Part shown: one piece after another, positions 8,901 to 14,274 of the stretch | How positions within the stretch are numbered: the first letter of the stretch is position 1 | How the letters are laid out: each line of letters starts with the position of its first letter | Origin: Propionibacteriaceae bacterium | GTDB taxonomy: Bacteria; Actinomycetota; Actinomycetes; Propionibacteriales; Propionibacteriaceae | Assembly: GCA_031254155.1 (NCBI GenBank) | Contig: JAIRVA010000253.1 | Span: forward strand, 1 to 15,156 | Direction of reading: 5' to 3' | Length of the DNA stretch: 15,156 nt | Notes under the pieces: generated by a model | Seen by the model: only the letters and a program-made list of their open reading frames with translations | What the model was told of the DNA's origin: nothing | Database searches by the model: none | Position numbers and translations under genes: made by a program

Positions 8901-10573
8901 CGGGACCGCTCGTCGTACCAGTGGCCCCGGCGGCGGCTCCACCGCCAGTCAGCCAGACCGGGCCGGCCGCGGTGGTGCCGGGGCGGCCGACCGCTGCGTC
9001 GTCGGTGGTCGTACCGCCGGCTCCGGGACCGTCAACCCCCGTCCCGCCGGCTGCGCGCGCGGGGACGCGGTTCGAGGCGGCGGTGACCTGGCGTCTGGAG
9101 GACATGCCGTACGTCGTGGACCATTCCATCGTCAACCAGCCGGCGGACTGGCCGGTCCAGGAAGACTTGTTCCCGGTGATCCCGCTGACGATGAGCATGG
9201 AGTTGCTGGCGGAGATCGCGTTGGCGCACGCTCCCGGGCTCAAGGTGATCCAGCTCGGCCCCATGCTCGCGATGAGTTTCATCCCGCTCAACGTGCCGTT
9301 CCAGGCCACGGTCAAGGGGTACTGGAAGACCGATCACCAGATGTCGCTCACTCTCCCGGGGTACCTCCGGATGGACATCACCCTGAGTGACACCTACCCG
9401 GAGCCACCGCTCGGCTTTGTCGAACAGGCGAAAGCCGACATGGGCGAGGATGTTGCCCAGCCGTACACGGCCGTCGACCTGTATAAGCGGTACTGCTTCC
9501 ACCATCCGCGGTACTGGTCGATGACGAAGATGAGGCGGTACACCGAGCACGGGTTTGAAGCCGACTTGACGAAGCAGGCGGGCAAGGGCTCTCTGCTGGA
9601 TCACATGGGGCAAGCCATCGGGCTGTTCCCGCACCTCTACGCCGACACGAATCGCGTCACCTTCCCGACGCGGGTCCAGTCGGTCGCCTTCTACCAGAAC
9701 CTGTTTGACCAGGCGGGCGACTTCGTGTCGTACTGTGTGATCCGGGAGATGTCCGACACCGCTGTCGTGGCGGATGTCATCTACACGCGGGACGACAAGG
9801 TCTGGGCGATCGCCCGCGGCTGGACGAACCAGCGCGTCCCCATGACCCAGCCCATCTGGGAGGCGGTCACCCACCCGGACGAGTCGATCCTGGCCCACCA
9901 GATCGCGCCCGGGGTGTACCTTTTCGACGAGACCTACAACGGACACACGCTTCAATCCCTGGGTTTGCGTTATCTGACGGCGATCGAGCGGGCGAAGCAG
10001 GACGTGTACATCCGCAAGGACGACCAGGTGGACTTTCTCAACGGGCGTATCGCCTTGAAAGACGGTCTTCGGGACCAGCTCCGCCGCGGCGACGGGCCGT
10101 ACGAGTACCCGGTGGCCATCCAGACGCAGTACGACGATGCCACCGGCAAACTGCGGGCGTGCCGCCCGAACGGTGATCCGCTGCCGGGCCGGCCGGAGAT
10201 CTCCGTCGCGCACAAAGACGCTTGTGGCGTCGCCGCGATCGCCGACCGGCCGGTGGGCATCGACGTCGAACGGATCGAGGAGAAGGACCCCGGTTTCTGG
10301 GACCTCGCCTTCACTGAGACGGAGAAGGCGTTGCTCGCCCAGCAGGGCAATCCCGCGGAATGGGCGATCCGGTTTTGGGTCGCGAAAGAAGCGTATGGCA
10401 AGATGATAGCGACGGGGTTGCAGGGAGATCCGAAACGCTATGGAGTGACGAGAGTCGACGGGGAAGACGTGTACATCAACGAGACCAGAATCACGACCAG
10501 GGGGCAGGGCGGCCACCATATCGTCGGGTGGACTGAATTCAGGCCCCCAGAAGGAGTGACAGATGAGCGTTGA
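5984..10573 (+). CDS. Pfa-like type I synthase, KS-AT(divergent)-DH-phosphopantetheinyl transferase
   Basis: The protein has 1529 residues. The ATG at 5984 sits 5 bp after a purine-rich AAGAAAGAAG, a weak ribosome-binding site, and 17 bp after the previous stop. KS (about 8-470) has the full triad: Cys212 in DAACASG, His347 in THGTGT, His385 in SNIGH. An AT-like domain (about 555-850) has Ser633 in GHSIGEW and His741, but lacks the GQGSQ motif and has Ala658 where malonyl-transferring ATs have Arg. A Pro-rich linker (about 907-1027) follows. A double-hotdog DH (about 1028-1310) has His1047 in VDHSIV and Asp1206 in LLDHMGQ, as in PfaC-type and polyketide dehydratases. The C-terminus (about 1340-1525) is an Sfp-type PPTase with GIDVE (Asp1427, Glu1429) and WVAKEAYGK (Lys1468, Glu1469, Lys1473), and would arm the cluster's ACPs. 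It overlaps the acp gene by 11 bp. The last 60 or so codons differ in codon use from the rest. Confidence 0.93.
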   Translation: MSLEANPQDIAIVGLAVFCPGAANVGAFWRNLVDGVDSITEAPPEIIEPLYFGARDNARPDRIYANRGGFAPRVFVDPLRYGFLPVAVEGADPDQIVSLLLAEEALGNAGVFQKGISLDRAAVIMGRGNFSGIPQLRAAEVIRIAEELVAILRSAMPGLSETQLDKIKREYQKRFGRYQGDTATAMMTNLIAAGVANHFDMHGPAYTVDAACASGVLALQHGIRLLRSGESDIALVGAMHTPQSSVFWSAFNMMGALSHRGVIAPFSQDADGLLIGQGGGYMVIKTLDKALADDDRIYAVVKGTAVGSDGGGHSPLITDTRGQTRVLQAAWAEAGMDPADVAYVETHGTGTLVGDSTEVATLTTVFGGAGARPAYLGSVKSNIGHLMPAAGMAGLIKTTLALFHRQIPPTLHCETPLKALDQSRFTPVQAAIDWEDAGLPLVAGVNAFGFGGTNGHAVLTAFQEPTSEARRYRVERRRHDGPMTMAFSAPTPAALLSKFDETRFVSQLGGFLGGPGDPCRLVVFNPTDERLRLAAEIVKRGQPWLGRSDIWYTDRPLISEGGRVVFMFHGWDTLDDVERDSLIDEFGLEWPDQRPDPGSVVQTAINNHFALGQLVHAALLKTGVTPDLYTGHSIGEWHAARANGQLDETYDEAMIEFATALGQSVDPAMMPDLRSVAVSTNTGDERFRRVLAAVPEAAVANDNCPSQSLVCVPGAALERLRTALATEQITFQALAVVNGAHTPYAHFVADRMRADMADVVVRPGGKPLWSAITLDEITAVGESVAEVFGPQVVKPVRFRELIRKLYDEQRARVFIQVGAGPLCGFVDDILKGEDYATIQAASPVRRSIDQLRRVHALMWVMGGPADLTFMGMAELYQSYKSLYSLVNGFPIQTTIDALNEAVEQLMGEAGPAVATTAPAVGAAPAPATGGPLADVVPPASPVPPVRPPVVPVNAWGLPVRGFTRRGGNWPGAPGPLVVPVAPAAAPPPVSQTGPAAVVPGRPTAASSVVVPPAPGPSTPVPPAARAGTRFEAAVTWRLEDMPYVVDHSIVNQPADWPVQEDLFPVIPLTMSMELLAEIALAHAPGLKVIQLGPMLAMSFIPLNVPFQATVKGYWKTDHQMSLTLPGYLRMDITLSDTYPEPPLGFVEQAKADMGEDVAQPYTAVDLYKRYCFHHPRYWSMTKMRRYTEHGFEADLTKQAGKGSLLDHMGQAIGLFPHLYADTNRVTFPTRVQSVAFYQNLFDQAGDFVSYCVIREMSDTAVVADVIYTRDDKVWAIARGWTNQRVPMTQPIWEAVTHPDESILAHQIAPGVYLFDETYNGHTLQSLGLRYLTAIERAKQDVYIRKDDQVDFLNGRIALKDGLRDQLRRGDGPYEYPVAIQTQYDDATGKLRACRPNGDPLPGRPEISVAHKDACGVAAIADRPVGIDVERIEEKDPGFWDLAFTETEKALLAQQGNPAEWAIRFWVAKEAYGKMIATGLQGDPKRYGVTRVDGEDVYINETRITTRGQGGHHIVGWTEFRPPEGVTDER
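8702..9063 (+). repeat. Low-complexity Pro/Ala/Val linker between AT and DH
   Basis: This region encodes roughly residues 907-1027 of the second synthase and is rich in Pro, Ala and Val. The octamer GTCGTACC, encoding Val-Val-Pro, recurs four times (near 8786, 8828, 8911 and 9008). Inside it lies a less simple patch around 8839-8905 (NAWGLPVRGFTRRGGNWPG) with two Trp and several Arg, which may be a docking or packing element. That role is inference. Confidence 0.65.
10551..10556 (+). promoter_or_regulatory. Ribosome-binding site of the free-standing acp gene
   Basis: AAGGAG lies 6 bp before the ATG at 10563, a consensus spacing. It sits inside the last codons of the upstream synthase-PPTase gene. 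It supports 10563 as the acp start and strong translation of the carrier protein relative to the megasynthase. Confidence 0.8.
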
Positions 10574-10865
10574 CACATACGCGCCGGCCGTGAGTCGTGA
10601 GGCGGTCAACGCTGCCCTGCTTGACTGTCTGAAGGAGGTGGTCGGTGCCGACACGGTGGAGTTGCTCGGAGTCGGGTCGCAGACGAAAGTTTTCACCGAG
10701 CTCGGCATCAGTAGCATCGACATGACCCGGCTGGTGGAGTTGGTGGGCGGCCGGTACCCGGTGGCCGAGCGGCTCATCGGCTGGCTGGCCGACAAGTCGC
10801 TCCGGGCGCTGGCGCGCCTGACCGTCGGCGATATCGCGGATTTCATCCGACATGCCCTGGCTTGA
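10563..10865 (+). CDS. Free-standing acyl carrier protein
   Basis: A 100-residue protein of the four-helix acyl/peptidyl carrier family. The attachment motif is GISSID, with Ser51 as the likely phosphopantetheine site. The usual GxDSL motif is altered: Asp to Ser50 and Leu to Ile52. The flanks LGIxSIDMTRLVELV and the C-terminal TVGDIADFI helix fit the family. Its start overlaps the upstream synthase by 11 bp and its end overlaps the hydrolase-ABC gene by 14 bp, so it is probably translated with both. The PPTase encoded immediately upstream is the obvious candidate to activate it. Gene 2 has no ACP of its own, so this carrier may serve that KS and DH, or hold a starter or finished chain for the hydrolase. 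The family call is firm; the role is inferred. Confidence 0.88.
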   Translation: MSVDTYAPAVSREAVNAALLDCLKEVVGADTVELLGVGSQTKVFTELGISSIDMTRLVELVGGRYPVAERLIGWLADKSLRALARLTVGDIADFIRHALA

Positions 10866-12663
10866 GGTCGGGGGGACCAGGGCGTACCACCAGATCCTGA
10901 ACCCCGCCGGCGTTGCCACGGTGGTCATGGTCCACGGGCTCTTCACCAACCACACGGTGTTCCTCGGTTGTGGTGCGAAAGCCTTGGCCGACGCGGGGTA
11001 TCGCGTCGTCTTGTACGACCTGCGCGGCCACGGGCTCTCCGAGGTGCCGGAAACGGGTGGTTTTTCCCTCACCGACCTGGGGGTTGACCTCTTCGGCCTC
11101 ATGGATGCGCTCGGCATCGAGACGGCTGACGTGGTGGGCTACAGCCTCGGGGCCGCGATCGCGGTCAAATCGCTCCTGGCCTGGCCCGAGCGGTTCCGCT
11201 CGCTCACCGTCATTGAGGGTTTCGGGCTGGACCCCCGCCACCTTGACCTCGTCTCCGCTGACCCGGCGGCGATCCGGGCCTCACTGACGGAGTACACCCG
11301 GTCCACCGGGATCGTCGTCTCCGAACGCCAGGCCGGGCAGGTTGAGGCCATCGTCAACCGGTTGGTGGCGGCCGGCCTGCCGACGGATCTGAGCGAGGAC
11401 CAGGACCTGTTCGCCACCGCCGATTTGCCGTCGATTGATAAGCCTGTGTTGTTGTTGTACGGCGAGCAGTCGCCGTACCTCGTCGACGGCCAACTCTTGG
11501 CCAACCGGATCCCGGGGGCCCGGCTGCTTGTCACGCGGGGTGACCACCAACTGCCGGTCACGCGGCGGGACTGGGTGAGGCGCCAGCTCGTCGCCTTCAT
11601 CGGGCGACTCGGCGCGGGCGCTCCGGTTGTCCGGGAGCCCGCCGGATCATTGACCGAGTCCGGGGCGGAGGTGGCGATCCGGGTGCAGGGTCTCACCATG
11701 GCGTACGGCCGGCTCCAAGCCGTGAAGGGCATCAGTTTCGAGGTTGCGCGCGGCTCGTTCTTCGCCTTCCTGGGTGTCCACGGGGCTGGCAAGTCGACGA
11801 CGATCAACTGTCAGACGACGCTGCTGCGGCCGACCGGTGGGACGGCCGAGGTGGCGGGGTTGACCCTCGGCAGGCACAACGGCGCCATCCGCCACCACAT
11901 CGGTGTCGTCTTCCAAGGGGCCCTCCTGGACCCCCGCCTGACGGTTAGGGAGAACCTCCGGCTGCGGGGACGCCTGCACCGCCTCGACCGCGCTGGGCTC
12001 GAGGTCCGTATCGCCGAGTTGGTGGAGTTGCTGGAGATGGGGTCCTTCGCGAACCGGCAGTACCGCTTCTTGTCGGGTGGGCAGAAACGGCGGGCCGACA
12101 TCGCGCGGGCGCTCATCCACCGGCCCGACGTGTTGTTCCTCGACGAGCCGACCGCCGGCCTCGACCCGCACAGCCGCGAGCAGGTCTGGAACGCCATCGC
12201 GGACGTCCGGAACCACGAGGGCATGACCGTCTTCCTGACCACGCATTACATGGCCGAGACTGAGCGCGCCGACATGGTGTGCATCATCGACGAGGGCTCG
12301 GTCATCGCTCAGGGGACGCCGGCCCAGCTGCGGGCCGACTACAGCCGCTCCGAGTTGAGCCTCCGCCTGAAGGACGAGGCGACCGGGATCCCGCGGCTCA
12401 CGGATGTCTGCCCCGACGTGGAGTTGTCGCCGTCGCGGGTCCCCGGTGAGCCGCTCCGGGTCCCCATCGGGTCGGCGGACGAGGTGAAATGGCTGCTTCC
12501 GTACCTGTGGGACCAGATCGCGGACTTCGAGTACCGCCACGGTTCGATGGACGATGTCTTCCTCAACCTCACCGGTCACCGGGGCGGTGACGCGGAGGCG
12601 CCCGTCGTCACCAAACGCCGGCGGAAGCGGGCGGGCCACGAGACACCGGAGGTGGCGCGGTGA
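10852..12663 (+). CDS. Alpha/beta hydrolase fused to ABC-transporter ATP-binding protein
   Basis: One uninterrupted 603-residue frame. Residues 1-260 are an alpha/beta hydrolase: oxyanion VHG near 28, nucleophile Ser98 in GYSLG, and His232 in GDHQLP. The position that usually holds the catalytic Asp (GExD) reads GEQS (Ser207); Glu122 in VIEG after strand 6 is an alternative acid. Residues about 270-510 are a drug-exporter (DrrA-like) ATPase: Walker A GVHGAGKS (308-315), Q-loop VFQ, signature LSGGQ (407-411), Walker B VLFLDEP (Asp431, Glu432) and H-loop His465. The tail matches the C-terminal region of DrrA-like proteins and ends in basic residues. No clear ribosome-binding site precedes the ATG, which lies 14 bp inside acp, so translation is probably coupled. 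The likely job is release or trimming of the synthase product plus energising its export; the substrate is unknown. Such a fusion is unusual. Confidence 0.9.
   Translation: MPWLEVGGTRAYHQILNPAGVATVVMVHGLFTNHTVFLGCGAKALADAGYRVVLYDLRGHGLSEVPETGGFSLTDLGVDLFGLMDALGIETADVVGYSLGAAIAVKSLLAWPERFRSLTVIEGFGLDPRHLDLVSADPAAIRASLTEYTRSTGIVVSERQAGQVEAIVNRLVAAGLPTDLSEDQDLFATADLPSIDKPVLLLYGEQSPYLVDGQLLANRIPGARLLVTRGDHQLPVTRRDWVRRQLVAFIGRLGAGAPVVREPAGSLTESGAEVAIRVQGLTMAYGRLQAVKGISFEVARGSFFAFLGVHGAGKSTTINCQTTLLRPTGGTAEVAGLTLGRHNGAIRHHIGVVFQGALLDPRLTVRENLRLRGRLHRLDRAGLEVRIAELVELLEMGSFANRQYRFLSGGQKRRADIARALIHRPDVLFLDEPTAGLDPHSREQVWNAIADVRNHEGMTVFLTTHYMAETERADMVCIIDEGSVIAQGTPAQLRADYSRSELSLRLKDEATGIPRLTDVCPDVELSPSRVPGEPLRVPIGSADEVKWLLPYLWDQIADFEYRHGSMDDVFLNLTGHRGGDAEAPVVTKRRRKRAGHETPEVAR
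12648..12652 (+). promoter_or_regulatory. Ribosome-binding site supporting a GTG start for the permease
   Basis: GGAGG at 12648-12652 lies 7 bp before GTG at 12660. It fixes the permease start within the GTGA overlap with the stop codon of the hydrolase-ABC gene. Confidence 0.75.
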
Positions 12664-13553
12664 GGGAAATCTGGTTCTTCGTCCGCCGCAACCTGCGGGT
12701 CTTCTGGCGCGACAAGTTGTCGGTGTTCTTTTCGGTAATGGGGCCGCTCATCCTGTTCATCTTGTTCACCCTGTTCTTCCGCAAGGGCAACGCCAACGCC
12801 ATTCTGGGCGTGATTCCGAACGGCGTCGAGGCGGACGCGTACGCCATGGCCGACGAGTGGCTCTTCGCCTCCGTCACCACCTTCGCCACTTTCACCTCCT
12901 CGCTCGGGCTGCTCAACGGGTTCGTCGATGACCGGGTGAGCGGGCGCTTCTCCGACTACCTCGTCACCCCCATGCGGCGCTGGCAGCTGGCGGTCTCCTA
13001 CGTGTTGTCCACGCTCATTGTCTCCTTCATCATCTCGGTGGTGTTCATGGCGGCCGGGCAGGGCTGGGCCGCCGTCCTCGACCAGCCCTTCCTCTCGTGG
13101 CGGCAGGCGCTCGCCTGCGCCGGGGGCATCTTCATGTCCTGTCTGGTGTTTTCGGCGCTGAACACCCTGGTCGTGACCTTCACGACCTCGACCAGCTCCT
13201 TTGGCGGCTACTCGATCATCATGGGTACGGCGATGGGCTTCCTCTCCTTCTGCTACGTCCCGCCCTCGGGGCTCGGCAAGACCATGAACTCGGTGTTGAG
13301 CGCGCTGCCGTTCGCGCAGGGGGCCGCCCTCGTCCGGCGCCCGGCCATGGACCCCGCCATCGCCCTGGTGACCAACCCGCTCGTGGGCGACCTCCGTGAC
13401 CAGGCCAAGGACCGGCTCATGAACGACCTGGCCGCCCAGCTATGGGTCAACGACCACCTGCTCAGCCAGTGGTTCATGGTCGCCGTTCTGGCCGGTCTGA
13501 CCGTCGTCCTGGCCCTCGCCACCTCCTGGCGCCTGGGCCGGGTCATCCGGTAA
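12660..13553 (+). CDS. ABC-2 type exporter permease (DrrB-like)
   Basis: A 297-residue membrane protein starting at GTG in a 4-bp GTGA overlap with the ATPase gene, which strongly implies a pair. The N-terminus (REIWFFVRRNLRVFWRD) is the amphipathic entry typical of ABC-2 permeases. Hydrophobic segments lie at about 22-41, 67-90, 112-136, 148-174, 180-204 and 268-290, giving about six membrane spans. The cytoplasmic loop DDRVSGRFSDYLVTPMRRWQ (about 89-108) is the hallmark ABC-2 coupling region. It would form a dimeric pore in the cytoplasmic membrane driven by the upstream ATPase and export the lipid or polyketide made by the cluster. It is the last gene of the operon. The fold and pairing are firm; the cargo is inferred from context. 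Confidence 0.9.
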   Translation: MREIWFFVRRNLRVFWRDKLSVFFSVMGPLILFILFTLFFRKGNANAILGVIPNGVEADAYAMADEWLFASVTTFATFTSSLGLLNGFVDDRVSGRFSDYLVTPMRRWQLAVSYVLSTLIVSFIISVVFMAAGQGWAAVLDQPFLSWRQALACAGGIFMSCLVFSALNTLVVTFTTSTSSFGGYSIIMGTAMGFLSFCYVPPSGLGKTMNSVLSALPFAQGAALVRRPAMDPAIALVTNPLVGDLRDQAKDRLMNDLAAQLWVNDHLLSQWFMVAVLAGLTVVLALATSWRLGRVIR

Positions 13554-13568
13554 GGAACCTAAGCGCGC

Positions 13569-14153
13569 TCAGCCCCGGGCGGCCGCGGCGATCTCATCCC
13601 CGGCCGCGCACCCCACGATGTGGTCGTTGATGACCCCGCACGCCTGCAGGGTGGCGTACACGTTCACCGGGCCGACGAAGCGGAAGCCCCGGCGGTGGAG
13701 CTCCCGGGCGAGCGCCGCCGAGCCGGGTGACTGAGTCGCCCGCCCGGCCAGCTGGGGCCGGGGGTGATGAGCCGGCTGGGCCGACCAGATGAGGGCGTCC
13801 AGCGTCTCGCCGGCCACGTGCATGGCCTCGACGATGGCGGCCCCGCGGACACAGGCCCAGATCTTGGCCTGGTTGCGGATGAGGCGGGAATCGCCCATGA
13901 GGCGGTCAACGTCGGCCGCCCCGAACGCCGCCACACGGGCCGGGTCGAAGCCGGCGAAGGCCTCCCGGAAGGCGTCCCGCTTGCCGAGCACGGTTCGCCA
14001 GGACAGGCCGACCTGGAAGCCCTCCAGGCAGAGGCGCTCGAAGAGGGCGGTCTCCCCGTGGACGGGGCGGCCCCATTCGGTGTCGTGATAGCGGGCGTAC
14101 GCCGGGTCGCCCGCGGCGTGGCTGCCGAAGCACAGTTCTGTCGCGTTTGTCAT
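13569..14153 (-). CDS. tag: DNA-3-methyladenine glycosylase I
   Basis: A 194-residue protein, close to the usual length of this base-excision-repair enzyme, which removes 3-methyladenine from alkylated DNA in the cytoplasm. The zinc ligands known from the E. coli enzyme are matched by Cys8, His23, His178 and Cys182. The motifs YHDTEWG, CLEGFQVGLSW (Glu44 at the recognition/catalytic position), RGFRFVGP and NDHIVGC are all present. It converges on the export permease, with only 15 bp between their stop codons, and marks the end of the biosynthetic operon. The ribosome-binding site before the chosen ATG is weak. I see no functional link to the cluster. Confidence 0.95.
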   Translation of the reverse strand: MTNATELCFGSHAAGDPAYARYHDTEWGRPVHGETALFERLCLEGFQVGLSWRTVLGKRDAFREAFAGFDPARVAAFGAADVDRLMGDSRLIRNQAKIWACVRGAAIVEAMHVAGETLDALIWSAQPAHHPRPQLAGRATQSPGSAALARELHRRGFRFVGPVNVYATLQACGVINDHIVGCAAGDEIAAAARG

Positions 14154-14183
14154 GGGCCCATTCTGACATGGCGGTCGGACAAT

Positions 14184-14216
14184 TTTGTTCCGGCGGTGTT
14201 AGCCGGGTGTTAACCC
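14184..14216 (+). promoter_or_regulatory. Pho-box-like array of 11-bp direct repeats upstream of pstS
   Basis: GGTGTTA occurs at 14195-14201 and again at 14206-14212, exactly 11 bp apart. A weaker copy, TTTGTTC, lies at 14184-14190 in the same register. The shared core is TGTT. PhoB/PhoP-family regulators bind direct repeats with an 11-bp period (TGTCA-like in E. coli, GTTCA-like in Streptomyces). The position 58 bp before a pstS-type gene fits phosphate-starvation control. The period and place are seen; the binding protein is inferred. Confidence 0.6.
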
Positions 14217-14260
14217 GCCGTAGGACAGTCGGAAACCTCGGGCCGATACCGTGAAGGGCA

Positions 14261-14268
14261 GGAAAGGA
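14261..14268 (+). promoter_or_regulatory. Ribosome-binding site of pstS
   Basis: GGAAAGGA lies 6 bp before the ATG at 14275 and supports that start, which also gives a clean lipoprotein signal peptide. A possible -10 element (TACCGT, 14247-14252) is weak and no convincing -35 is seen. Confidence 0.6.
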
Positions 14269-14274
14269 TAAACC

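Noticed and set aside
8786..9016. Repeated GTCGTACC as a regulatory or methylation motif
   Set aside because: All four copies encode Val-Val-Pro in a low-complexity linker. GTA before CCN for Val-Pro also occurs in other genes of the cluster, so a codon-pair habit explains it.
3..10573. Enediyne PKSE
   Set aside because: PKSE is one KS-AT-ACP-KR-DH-PPTase chain. Here the domains are split over two chains with two KS, two AT and an added ER, and no other enediyne genes are seen.
9032..10846. Very long open frames on the minus strand opposite the synthase genes (also 6665-8221 and 822-2069)
   Set aside because: They lie antisense to clear multidomain enzymes, show no recognisable domains, are rich in Arg, Gly, Asp and Val as expected of GC-rich shadow frames, and no plausible gene context supports them.
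3..10865. Assignment to EPA/DHA synthesis (pfa genes)
   Set aside because: The similarity is to the Pfa family, but the ACP number, missing chain-length factor and FabA-type domains, and different fusions make a known omega-3 product unsupported.
11671..11690. A separate start for the ABC ATPase, using the in-frame GTG at 11671
   Set aside because: The purine-rich GGGGCGGAG abuts the GTG with no usable spacing, and there is no stop codon between the hydrolase and ATPase domains, so a single fused protein is the simpler reading.
13554..13620. Rho-independent terminator between the permease and tag
   Set aside because: Only 15 bp separate the stop codons, and the GC-rich inverted sequences nearby lie inside tag and have no T-tract.
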